Source: Symsagittifera roscoffensis
Lineage: Eukaryota; Xenacoelomorpha; Acoela; Convolutidae
NCBI RefSeq assembly: GCF_963678635.1
Contig: NC_087068.1
Span: 22,287,029-22,351,028, forward strand
Reading direction: 5' to 3'
Length of the DNA: 64,000 nucleotides
Part shown: in pieces, positions 53,501-63,545 of the stretch
Position numbering within the stretch: position 1 is the stretch's first letter
Layout of the letters: each line of letters begins with the position of its first letter
Notes under the pieces: model-generated
What the model was told of the DNA's origin: nothing
Databases searched by the model: none
Seen by the model: only the letters and a program-made list of their open reading frames with translations
Position numbers and translations under genes: made by a program

Positions 53501-56500
53501 CCACGTTATTTGGGTTAGACCTACTATCTTTATCAGATGAATGGTTCTGCGATGGAACGTTTTCGACTGGTCCAATGTATTCTATCAAAGTTATACAATA
53601 CACGCTTCAGTTGAATGGATGCCTTATTCCTCTTGTTAACGCTGTGCTACCCGACAAAAAGGAATCAACTTTTTGTCGCCTCTTCAGTGTTCAAAAAGTT
53701 GAGTCCCCAAAACGCGTTATAATTGATTTTGAAGAAGCTGTGATAAACTCAAAAATAGCTACCCATCAGAGCGCTAAAATTTAGTTTTTTTTTTCATCTG
53801 GCTCAAAGCCTCTGGCGACATGTTCAGTCGTCAGGCAACACTCATCATAACAACAATTACCTTAATTTTCGCGAGCTTTCTCGAATGCTTTTCGCAACAG
53901 CATTTCTGCCCGTAGAGGACGTCCCCGCTGCGTTCGAGCTTCTTCAAGGTATGGCATCTGAAGAAAGTCAACCGATATTCATCTATTTCGAGGACATATA
54001 TTGGTACGCTGACTTCTGAAGGACGACAGAAGCCTAGATTTGACACACAGCAATGGAGTTGCCATCAAAGAGTACAAAACAACCTTCCCCCGCACCAAAA
54101 CTAGTCAACAGTAAGCACCCTTCATTTCCAAAACTCATCGAGAATTTCAAGGACGAATAAAAAATGCGGAATTTCTGTTAAAAAAATGTGCACAGAACAA
54201 TAATTAACCAGACCCAAAAAAAAGTTTATACCAAAAACTCGACGAAAACATAATCACTATAACTTTTCGTGCCGTCGGGGATTCGATCCTTCGAACGTTT
54301 CATCCACTATACCTTTGATTTTGATCTGATGTACTGTTCGATATTTGGTTCTTTGATCTTTAATAACGCTTAATTAATTCTGTCGGCGCCAAAAGATAAG
54401 GTAAAAAATTCGAATGGTTTTAGACTGTTTTGTATGGGACTCTTTTTTTTTAGATGTTTCGGACTCTTTTGCACTGAAAAGGGCTGTTTGCGAGAAAACT
54501 GATCACGCTAAAAATGTAGATTTCCTTAAAAAGTACCAAATAACTAATCCTTTTCTCTATGAACTGCTGCAATGCCTATTAATGAATACCTCCCTCCTAT
54601 AACCACATGGCCAAAGTGCAATAAAAAATAAGCACCAAAAACACGGCCCTTTTCCAGCTAAAAAACCCGAGTGTTTCTTTAAATCGAGACTAACGAGTAC
54701 GGAAACACAGTGACTCCAAGTGTGTCCGAGATGTTATCTGCTATCTTGATGGCTTGCTGCAGTGCCTTCGTGTAGTCCTGTGAGGTCTTACACACCGAAT
54801 GGTAGGCCATGAAGTAAGTAGCGCCCACTTTGGTTCTGTTCACTTGTGGACTGTAGTCAACTGCATACTTGTAAGCTGCGTGGCCTCTATATACAAAAAC
54901 ATAGCCAACACATTGTTGCAAAAAAGTCAATGAAGGCAAGAAAACCTGACTTGTTTTTTTTTGAATTGCAAAACAAAAATTGCAAAATTGACTTTCGAAT
55001 TGCAAAACAAAAAATTGATGGCCTTAAAGCCCTTTGGGATTCAAGAACAATTTATCATCGACACTTGTGCCAAAATTAACTGAATTTGAAAAAGACTGGA
55101 TCGATAGCTAATTTTATTTCGCTGGGAAATCTGAAAACTAAATTCCACTTTTAAAAATAGAATTCGATCACGTTTTCCGTGACCTTTACACTTTCGCTGT
55201 TCGATAGTGGAGTTTGCGGTCCTTTTAACAAAGAAAATGAACTGAACTTAAAACGAAATCATAAGAAGCCGCGAAAAAGTAAATTTAAGATGTTTAACCC
55301 TTTCCTGCAAAAAAAAAACAAATCATCGCGACCTATATAAGAGCCTGAACTACATTCATAGACTCTTAAAAAAAGACGCTAATTTTATTGTGCTCACTGA
55401 CGTTATTTAACACGTAAATGAGACTTAACAACTTCGTTCTTGGAATTTCAGAAAAGCTTTCATCTCGGAAAATTTCTTGTAATAATGAAAATACTTTTTG
55501 ATTATAGTTATTTAGCTCAGGTTAACTTATGTTATAGTAGTACTTTGAAGGTAAAACAAACTCAAATCTTTTAGTTCCTAAATCGTCAAAATGGTTCTAT
55601 CCAAAAAATGACTTCTTGATGACTACATATATCAAGGCTCCATTTGAAGCACCTAACTTACCCTTTGGAGCACTTGTCAGTCGGATTATCATTCAAGTAC
55701 CACTCCAGGAATTCGTAGAACTCAGTCGGAGTTGGCCTCGGGTTCTCGTCACTTTCAGGTCGGCAACTCTGACAATTGTCACTAACAACTGAAGAATTAC
55801 AGAACTCAATGTCCAGATCGAGATAAGTATCCTCTTGTAGCATTTCAGTTGATTCTGTGGAATCTATGCTGTTGTTGAAGAATCGACAGCAAGTCGGAGT
55901 CCCAACTGGTTTGGACCAGATGAAGTAGTCGTCCAGCCATGAGTTGGCAGGTGTCGCTATCATGGTGCTTGAAACGCAATATTTCAATTTAATCTTCTAA
56001 ATGCCACTGATTCTATCGAAATCAACACAGCCACTTTGGCCTTTGTATCACGCAAACCAAATTTGAGATGCTACACTTTTTGAACTCGAAAATGAATTAT
56101 TACTCTGCACTACTCGTTTGTCGGGACCCCCCAACAACAAAATACTTCTTCATAGATTCGGGACCCCTCAGCAACAAAAGTCTTCTTCGTTGACCCCACA
56201 CCCGCTAGAATTTTTACCACTCCAAATCGGGCGTGGTCTGAATGAACCCCGGCGGAAATTTTATAACAAAAAATTTGGATCCAGTCTTCGAAAAAAATGC
56301 CATTTTTAAGAGCTCCAAATCAAAAATACTTTTTTTTTCACATGAAATGTGCAACTGACGGTACACCCGTATCTGCATTCTTAAATCCTAAATCAACAAA
56401 ATTGCCGTTTGCTGTGCAAGTAGCAGAGAAATTTTTACGCCATTTTCTTAAAAAACTACAAAAACAGCGTGTTCTATTTCTTTTTCTTTGCGTGGTGCGA

Positions 56501-58890
56501 TGAAAAGATATTGCAAAACAGTTTTTTTTAGATATTGCAATTTAAAAAAAATCAGATTTTTGTCGTTTTTTAATTCCTATGATGGCGCTTAAAAACTCAT
56601 TTTACGAGACTTTTCAAGGACTGAGTAAAATAAATTCATGCCTAGTCAACTAATAATCTGCGACTATCCTTCTATACCCACCCAAATACAAAGCTCCTCC
56701 CCGTTTTGAATCGTGAGAAAAAGGAAGAGAAAAAGTCGAAAAATGGGCATATCATCCAAACTTTAAGCTTCTGAGGTTTCATATTTGATCAAGTGAAAAG
56801 CAGCCCAATACAACTTCAAGCGAAGAGTGCTCGTGCGCTTATAAGAAAGAGGAAAAAAGCTGTCTCTAGTAGTAACCTGTATGGTATACTGCTACTATTT
56901 GAAGTTTTGTTGAAATTGCCCCGCACTTTTACTTGTTGCTATTTGTTTGTTAGCAGTTTGAAGGCATTAAAAAACAGATAGCAACAAGTAAAAGTGTGGG
57001 GTAGTTTTATCAAAACTTCAAATAGCAGCGGTATGCACAGGTTACTACTAGAGCTAGCTTTAGTTTGGATAATATGCCCTCTCCAATTTTTTTATTTACC
57101 TTTTTGTTCCGAAGACTGAAAACGGGGAGGAACTTTGTATTCGAATGGGTATAGAAGAATAGTCGGAGATTAGTAGTAAGCGAGCCATGAATTTTTGAAA
57201 CTCAGCCCCGGAATTAAAAAACGACAAAAAATCTGATTTTTTATTGTCATTTTTCGAAAAAACTGTTATCCAATATTCCTATTTTACGATGAATATTGGA
57301 AATGCCTAAAATCTAGTTTTTCGTGCAGATCTTTTCATTACTCCACGCAAAAAAAAAAGAAATAGAAAACTTTGTTTTTGTAGTTTCTTACGAATATGGT
57401 CGAACATTCTGTGCTATCCGGCCATCCTTGTTGATTTAGGATTTAGTGCAGATACTGGTGTACCGTCAGTTGCACATTTCAGCAAAAAAAAAATTATACA
57501 GCAAAATCTGAAAGACAGCAAACGAAAGGTAACATTCCTTTTATAACAATCCCTCCTTTCCACAATTTGCAAATAAAATGAGCAAACTGGATCAATAGGT
57601 AAAATTTTTATTCCGCCGGGAAATCTGAAATTACAATCCAGATTCGAAATTAGAAGTTAATCACATTTTTCTTGAAATTTACACTGTTTCTTTTCGATAG
57701 TGGAGTTCGCCTTCCTTTCAACAGAGGAAAGAAGTTAAAAAGAAACCGAAAGTCGAACGCGAAAAACCAAATTTGAGGCTGAGCAAATCTTTAGACTTTT
57801 TCTGGAATTAAAAAACAATCATGACCACCTACATAAGAGTCTTCAGTACGTTCAGCGACTCTGAATAACTCAACAAGGGTAGAAGTTAGAGAAAGCTTTC
57901 AGCAGCTTGGATGATTATGCACTAACTTGTAGATAAAGAATCTCAACTTACTGTTCTGGTGAGCTGGAAGCGATGGATAAGCTCTCAGCAGCTTGAATGA
58001 TTATGCACTAACTTGTAGATAAACAATCTCAACTTACTGTTCTGGTGAGCTGGAAGCGATGGATATCTGTCCTAGTAGTGATTCGCTACTGCATCCACTG
58101 CTACTACAGACTCCATTCTGCACATCGAACTTAGAGTAGTCGATGCTATCTTGCACCACAAAGTATACTGGAGATCCCACCATTAAGTCATTGGCCACAG
58201 CATTAAAATAGTCCAGCATGTAGGAGCCCTGAACAAAAAGCAAATTTTGGTCCACTCATTGTCTGTGCTTGTTCTTTGCAACGGATCGGAACCTTTCCCA
58301 GCTCAGAAACCATTTGAAAACATCTTTTTTCGAAGACGAAAAAAAAGTACTCAATCGGGTATCAATAAAAACAACGTCTTAACTTAATTGGTTCACCGCC
58401 GATATTGTTTACGGAAAAATCATGTTGCAAGATAACAGTAACTTTGCAAGCATAAAAACTGTTATGTCAAGCAGTTAGAGTCAAGGATTGTCTGATACTT
58501 GAGCTGATTAACGGAGACTCAAGATATGATTGCATTGCCTGAAATTTTGAGAAACACAAACTTAATAGTGAATTGGTGCTTTATCATCAATAAATTCTGT
58601 CTAACCGAAGGCATTGACACTTCCTGGTCCAATCCTATTTCCACTCGGGGCACAAGACACCCACACAAAATCCACCATCCGACAAACACAACGACCACAA
58701 ATGGCCTCACATACTCATTCATGAGAATGGGCGCGTAGATCTCCTTCACAGCAGAATACACAATACCATTGTCCACGCTTTCTTTCTTTGTACCACTTCC
58801 ATGAGTATTTGAGTCATCTGTTTCGTCCTCTTGGGGACTGTAGGAGACTGTCTTCCGTTGCACGCAACAAAGTACGTCAAATCTCGAGTC
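50554..58890 (-). CDS. NPC1: NPC1 intracellular cholesterol transporter, C-terminal seven exons (5'-partial)
   Basis: NPC1 exports cholesterol from the lysosome lumen, receiving it from NPC2. Exons (minus strand): 58890-58606, 58228-58038, 55967-55662, 54886-54695, 52526-52295, 51888-51775 and 50781-50554 (TAA). All phases agree; 515 residues. They cover the end of the sterol-sensing part ([13 protein letters not shown]), the TM helix before lumenal loop I ([25 protein letters not shown]), the Cys-rich lumenal domain ([51 protein letters not shown]), and the last TM bundle ([60 protein letters not shown]). The first exon has an acceptor, so upstream exons (about 790 residues in human) lie further right and are not seen in the remaining 5.1 kb. 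The tail differs from human: see findings. Confidence 0.94.
53050..54460 (+). pseudogene. degenerate MULE transposase in an NPC1 intron
   Basis: The main frame 53290-53784 holds the start of a Mutator-like DDE transposase: [20 protein letters not shown] with the first Asp in CDGTF, then [11 protein letters not shown] and VIIDFEEAV with the second acidic motif. At about 53785 the frame breaks at a poly-T run and continues in another frame with [16 protein letters not shown] and [20 protein letters not shown], typical downstream MULE sequence, until TGA near 54018. Upstream at about 53150-53205 a [13 protein letters not shown] piece resembles the end of a FLYWCH finger. A reverse tRNA-like segment (54269-54315) and a TTTTGGCGCC(G/A)ACAGAATT-like word at about 54380 match the MULE at 17811. 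It is inactive. Confidence 0.75.
54990..55385 (+). repeat. family D repeat, NPC1 intron copy 1
   Basis: CTTAAAGCCCTTTGGGATTC, GGGAAATCTGAAAACTAAAT, TTCGATAGTGGAGTTTGCGG and GACCTATATAAGAGCCTGAA occur in the same order at 57570-57880, and partly at 63245-63420 and 51600-51665. The TATATAAGAG word looks like a TATA box but nothing else supports a promoter. Confidence 0.6.
56345..57480. mobile_element. 1.1-kb foldback (palindromic) element, family C
   Basis: Two ~550-bp arms are imperfect inverted copies around a centre near 56960. Outer ends are GCAACTGACGGTACACCCGT and ACTGGTGTACCGTCAGTTGC. Middle words are CTACTACTAATCT/AATCTCCGAC-like and CCTTCTATACCCACCC against GGGTATAGAAG. Inner words are CCCGCACTTTTACTTGTTGC and GCAACAAGTAAAAGTGTGGG. 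It sits in the NPC1 intron between 55967 and 58038. No ORF is supported. Confidence 0.85.
57570..57885 (+). repeat. family D repeat, NPC1 intron copy 2
   Basis: Aligned with 54990-55385 through CTGGATCAATAGGTAAAATT, TTTCGATAGTGGAGTTCGCC and CATAAGAGTCTTCAGTACG. It ends just before the 86-bp duplication at the NPC1 exon. Confidence 0.6.
57900..58065 (-). repeat. 86-bp tandem duplication of an NPC1 exon end with its splice donor
   Basis: The unit from CAGCAGCTTGGATGATTATG to GAAGCGATGGATA occurs at 57900 and 57986 with two mismatches. On the minus strand it contains the last 28 nt of NPC1 exon 58228-58038 plus the donor (ACA|GTAAGTTGAG) and following intron. The second donor is therefore at 57951/57950, outside the normal exon. 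Confidence 0.95.
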
Positions 58891-59389
58891 CTTAAACGAG
58901 AAAACTTGAACATAATAGTATCAAATCAAAAAATAAACCTACATTTAACGCTTATTGCATCAATTCATTATTCTTGTATATGATACATCGTTCAAAAAGT
59001 AAACTTCGACACATTTTCCATAGCAGAATACTTAGAAAGAAAAACGAAAATTTTAGTGCTAGCAATCAAGAATTTGACCATGAACATTTTGCTACATTCA
59101 CAAACAAGCTGATGGTTCAAAAGAACATTTACAATTTTTAGATCTTTTTACATTAAGCTTGCCGTAGAACTGTCACCAAAACCTGTCAACATCAAAATCT
59201 AATATAAGAAGTCAAATTTTGTGGGTCAAAAGAGCGGTCGACCCAGATCACTTTGGAAGTCACGCGATCTGAATACCACTCACAATACGTGACTCACAAA
59301 ACTCAAACCGACTCAAAATAAGCGTAAAAACTACAAAACAAAAACAAAAACAAACGACTCAATACTTAACTACAAATATAAATTTTACT

Positions 59390-60083
59390 ATGAAAGTGTC
59401 TTCGACTGCTTCTCTACTGACATGTGTAATTTATCTGTTATATTTTGAGACTCAGTTATGCGATGGTGGGGGAGAATTCACAGCCAGGTCTTGTTTTGCT
59501 CAATTTTTCAATAACATGGCCATCCATTTTGACAAAGAAGACGAGACTGATTTTCAGGACAAGTAAGCCAGGTTTTTCTTGCATTTAATTCAGTTGTTTT
59601 AAGTTGCATTAATTACTGAATAATTCCAAAATTATAGCCCACTCCTGAAATATTGTCACTAATAGATCTAGAGAAGTTACTTTTTGTAAAAACTATCAAT
59701 CTCGGAGCTTTTTGAATTGTCAAATAGCAATGGGGATGCATCATGACAGCTGATTTAACAAAATCGATAAGGCCAAATGTACCATATAATTACAAAAGGT
59801 TTTATTATTGTAAATGTTTTCAAGGGAGCACGCAGACAACGAGACCCACTGTGCTGAATTGTGCTGTGGAGGGTATCGCAAACTTAACAAGGAAGACACC
59901 ATCCCTCAAATACACAGCAGCAACAACAACAAAAACAACGACAACATTAAAGACAACAAGACTAGGAAGGTGCGTCTGGAGGACTATTACTGTGATGCTG
60001 TCATGTACTCGCCCTCTCTCGGACACCTCAACTGCATTCTACTCATGTGTCAGACTAGAAACTGCACCCTACAGTTCCAATTG
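59390..60083 (+). CDS. secreted Cys-rich protein, MANSC-like domain (3'-partial model)
   Basis: Exon 1 is 59390-59562 (ATG, donor AA|GTAAGC) and exon 2 is 59825-60083 (acceptor TTTTCAAG, donor TTG|GTAAGA); phase 2 agrees. The N terminus MKVSSTASLLTCVIYLLYF is a credible signal peptide. The following pattern ARSCFAQFF ... THCAELCCGGY ... YYCDAVMYSP ... LNCILLMCQTRNC matches the MANSC domain (Cys, Cys..CysCys, Cys, Cys..Cys, Cys), an extracellular module of HAI-1, LRP11 and MANSC1. An Asn-rich insert (about 25 residues, NNNKNNDN) splits it. No downstream exon was recognised in the remaining window. It lies on the opposite strand, in the interval where NPC1 upstream exons are expected. The domain call is by eye and moderate. 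Confidence 0.6.
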
Positions 60084-60860
60084 GTAAGAAAAACAATTAT
60101 ACTCGCCAGAGTGATTCTTTGGCTCAGAGAATCTTTTCCTGCCGATAAACCCTAAGTGCATCTAGAAAATACCATGACCGACAGGGTGAAATTTCGAATC
60201 TTTTTCCAACTCGTCCTGCCTACAAATTTTCAACTGTTAATGTGGAACTTATGCCCAATTGAGCCCTTTTCCAGCCCCCCTCCACCAATCCCCGAATCTA
60301 TTTTAAACCAACCCCAATATACTCGTAAAATGACGAATAATTTTTTGAAAAACTGTTCATACGGCAATTCGCATATGAGAAATGTTGTAAAAACCGGTTC
60401 TCTTGTTCATGCTGGCACGTTTTATCTCACCCTAGAGCATCAAAATTCATTTTAAACAGGCTTTCTCAAATCGAATTTCAGAATAATGTCGAAGAGTACT
60501 CAAAAAGAGCCCCCTGTTGATATGAAATTGGCATTCTGACTAAAAAGGACATTCCACAAATGTTTCGTTCTCATGCTTTACCTTGTATATGCACTCGTTC
60601 CGCCATAAAACTAATGCTTCTGTGAGAAAGGCCGTCTCTACAACGTGTTATTTTTTTAAAACCATTTGGCATGGCAGCAGCAGCATGACAAGCCAAGCCC
60701 AAATGACACCACCAACAAAAATTCATTTTCAATAAAGTTCATATTTATTTAGCAAATATGCCAAATAAATTTAGTTAAAACCAATTTGAGATACAAATCG
60801 AGAGAAGCCAATTTCAACTTGGACTCTACCATATTTTAATAATACGTCCTGCATTTCTAA
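60084..60860. other. stretch without a recognised gene
   Basis: Contains a 99-codon open frame at 60156-60455 (plus strand) with a proline run (SSPPPPIPES), but no splice link in phase to the MANSC-like exons was evident and no family is recognised. It could hold unrecognised exons of that gene. Confidence 0.35.
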
Positions 60861-60863
60861 CAA

Positions 60864-60935
60864 GGGACAGTGGTCTAGTGGTATGATTCTCGCTTAGGGT
60901 GCGAGAGGTCCCGGGTTCAATTCCCGGCTGTCCCC
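60864..60935 (+). tRNA. tRNA-Pro: tRNA-Pro (anticodon AGG)
   Basis: A complete cloverleaf of 72 nt. The acceptor GGGACAG pairs with CTGTCCC over all 7 bp and the discriminator is C. The A box is TGGTCTAGTGGTAT. The anticodon arm is CTCGC-TTAGGGT-GCGAG with AGG at 60896-60898. The B box/T arm is CCGGG-TTCAATT-CCCGG. It has no intron and matches eukaryotic tRNA-Pro closely. A run of T for Pol III termination is weak (TTTG/TTTTTC at about 60940-60950: TTTGTCTTTTTC). Confidence 0.96.
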
Positions 60936-61084
60936 AGATTTGTCTTTTTCTGTACGACTCAGTACACAATTCTGAAAACAATCAAATCGGCTTGCAACAA
61001 ATATTTCAAGTATTTTGGAATCATAAAAACGACAATTCGCAGCAAAATATAACTCGCAGAAATAAGTTAGAATAATTATTTGAA

Positions 61085-62590
61085 TAAAACAAGGATAGCC
61101 GGTTACTGTGCAAGTAGCACAGAACGTTCCGACCATAGTCTTATATAATACAACAAAATTTTTAAAAAAATATTGTCGTTTTTTTTGGCGTGAGGTAATA
61201 AAAGGAGCTGAACAACAAACTGGGGATTAGGCATATTCGACAGCCATACTAAAACAAGCAAATTGAAAAGAAATTTTTTCGAAGTTTTTTGAAATTAAAA
61301 AAAAAATGATTCCAAAAAGGCTCAAAAATACTCAAAGTTAACTAACCGCATCCAGTTTCCAGCGTTACGATTTTAGTACCAGTCTTTTTAAAATTGAGAA
61401 AAATCGATTTTTATCAATTAATAATCTATTGTAATCTCTCTTTTTAAAATCAAATTATAATTAATTGTAAACCATTATAATCGATTATAATAGATTATTT
61501 ATTCGTCTATTTTTCTTTACAATTATAATTGATTATAATCCATTATTTTAATTCAAATTTCTAATTCATTAGTTCTGCGTAAAAAATACATTAAAATCGA
61601 TTATAATTAATTATAATCCCTTTTGTTTATCCATTTTGTCTTCGAAATTGCACCTAAATTGCTTATATTTTACGCTTTTTGTAGACGTTGGTTCCTATGA
61701 AAAATGAGAAAAATGTTTTAAAAGTTTTCCAATCAATTCGCATTTATAAGTTTTTTTTCTTTTCCTCCCCATTAGAGCTGTTTTATGATAATATTTTAAG
61801 CTTTTTTAACCACCAAAACATCAGCAAAATGATTTAGTTACATGATTGATTCGGAAGATTTATTTTTCGTCTACCGCGGGAACCTTTCCACTAAAATGAA
61901 AGGATCTCTATGAAACTTTTGTTTTGTGGTTAAATTTTGTGTTCAGATGAACCAAAGGGTTCAAGAGATCTCTTTTTTAGAGATTTTCTTATTGACACAA
62001 AAATAATAACTCGTAAGATATAATTCGAATACAGTTTTGAATTGACAAAATTTTGGCAAAATAAGAAATTGTAATCAATTATAATCGATTTTTGTAAAAA
62101 CTATAATTAATCAATTATAATCGATTATAAGACATTATAATCTCTTGGGAAATATCACGATTATAATCACTTATAATTCCTTTAAACACCTAACTTTGGT
62201 AATTAAAATCAATTATAATTGCCAGAAAATCATCATAATAATCCGTTATAATCGATTACTTACGCCTAAACTTGGATGCGGGTAACATTACCTAAGTAAA
62301 ATTAATTTTTAACGTTTTAAGTCATGCTATTATAAGCTTTTAAGCAATTAACCAATTAATATAAAACTGCTCGCTCGCTTTATTTGCTCGATTCTTTTGA
62401 AAATTTTAAATGTGGTTCGATCACGACTGTAAGGGCTTCAATATGATATATCACTCAGCCCAAACCAATGTTTAATTGTGGCAAAGGATTTTGCTTGGAA
62501 AACAAAAAGAAAAAACTAAGACTCACACGAATACGAAAATCCTCCCCATTTTCAATGGTCGGAACAACAATCTAAATTAACACCAAGCAC
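61085..62590 (-). repeat. long family C element enclosing an AT-rich palindrome field
   Basis: Left end GGATAGCCGGTTACTGTGCA / AGCACAGAACGTTCCGACC and right end CGAATACGAAAATCCTCCCC / TTCAATGGTCGGAACAACA are the inverse of copy 27290-27900, so this is a reverse copy. It is ~1.5 kb long because of the TTATAATCGATTATAA field inside (61430-62270). Confidence 0.65.
61430..62270. repeat. field of TTATAATCGATTATAA palindromes
   Basis: At least ten variants of (A)ATTATAATCGATTATAAT or ATAATTGATTATAAT, clustered at 61430-61620 and 62060-62260 with ordinary AT-rich sequence between. Each is self-complementary. There is no fixed period. Confidence 0.8.
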
Positions 62591-63244
62591 TGATTCAAGC
62601 GCATTATATGCGTGTCGAATGTAAATAATATTGCGATTTTCAAACATTGCGAGTTGTCGCCGCTTTTGTTAAGTTTTGCTAGTTATCTGTTTTTGCCGCC
62701 ATACCTTCAAAAATAATCATTACAAAATACAAGCGACCAAGGAAATGATTTGAAGTTAGCAATTTGCTGGCAATGTGAAAAATATCTGAATGGTGATACT
62801 TTACCCAGAGTATAGTTGGTAGCTTTTCCCTATACTACAGCTGTTAAAATGGATGACACGATTGCAACTTAGGCAGTTCAATGTTCAAGTTCGAAAGCAT
62901 AAGAAATTTTCAGAATAAAACAATATAATCTGACATACTGAGCTAGTTAATGAAAAAATTTCAACACAATTGATTCATATATTGGAAACAACAGTAACGC
63001 AACTAGAGAAATTAAAAACAAAAAAGAAAGAAATTCAGGAAAAAGCAAAATAAATTGATAACTACTATAGTAGTGTTTGCCCGGAAATAGTGATGCAACT
63101 ACTTTCTGCGAAAATCAAAAGGTTGCAAAAATTTAGAAAAACAAATACGAAAAGCTCATTTTTAGAACTAATTAAAACTACGCACTAATTGTAAGCCACG
63201 GAAGAAAATAACATAGCTAATATAGCTGGAAAAGATTCACTGAA

Positions 63245-63545
63245 CGCAAGTAAATAGATCGCCTTAAAGCTCTTTGAATTTCCAGAACAATTTATGGTTG
63301 ACGCTTTTGATAAAGTTAACCAACTTTGAGAAAACTGGATCAATAATTAAATTTGATATTTCGCTGGAAAATCTGAAAAATAAATTCCACTTTGAACCAG
63401 TCAATCAACACAGATGCGAAATGGAGCTTCGCAGCACTTGCGATACAACACAATCATTAAAAAAACTTAAGTAGCAAAAAAAATGTTGGACAAAACTAGG
63501 TGAACCAAAATTTTCACATGTCTCGATGAAGGACACCTAGGACCA
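63245..63545 (+). repeat. family D repeat copy
   Basis: CTTAAAGCTCTTTGAATTTC, TCGCTGGAAAATCTGAAAAA and GGAGCTTCGCAGCACTTGCG match the copies at 54990-55385 and 31960-32485, joining the two parts in one element. The rest of the window to 64000 shows no gene. Confidence 0.55.

Noticed and set aside
60894-61136. 80-codon minus-strand ORF ending in ELNPGP
   Set aside because: It is antisense to the tRNA-Pro gene and the end of a family C repeat.
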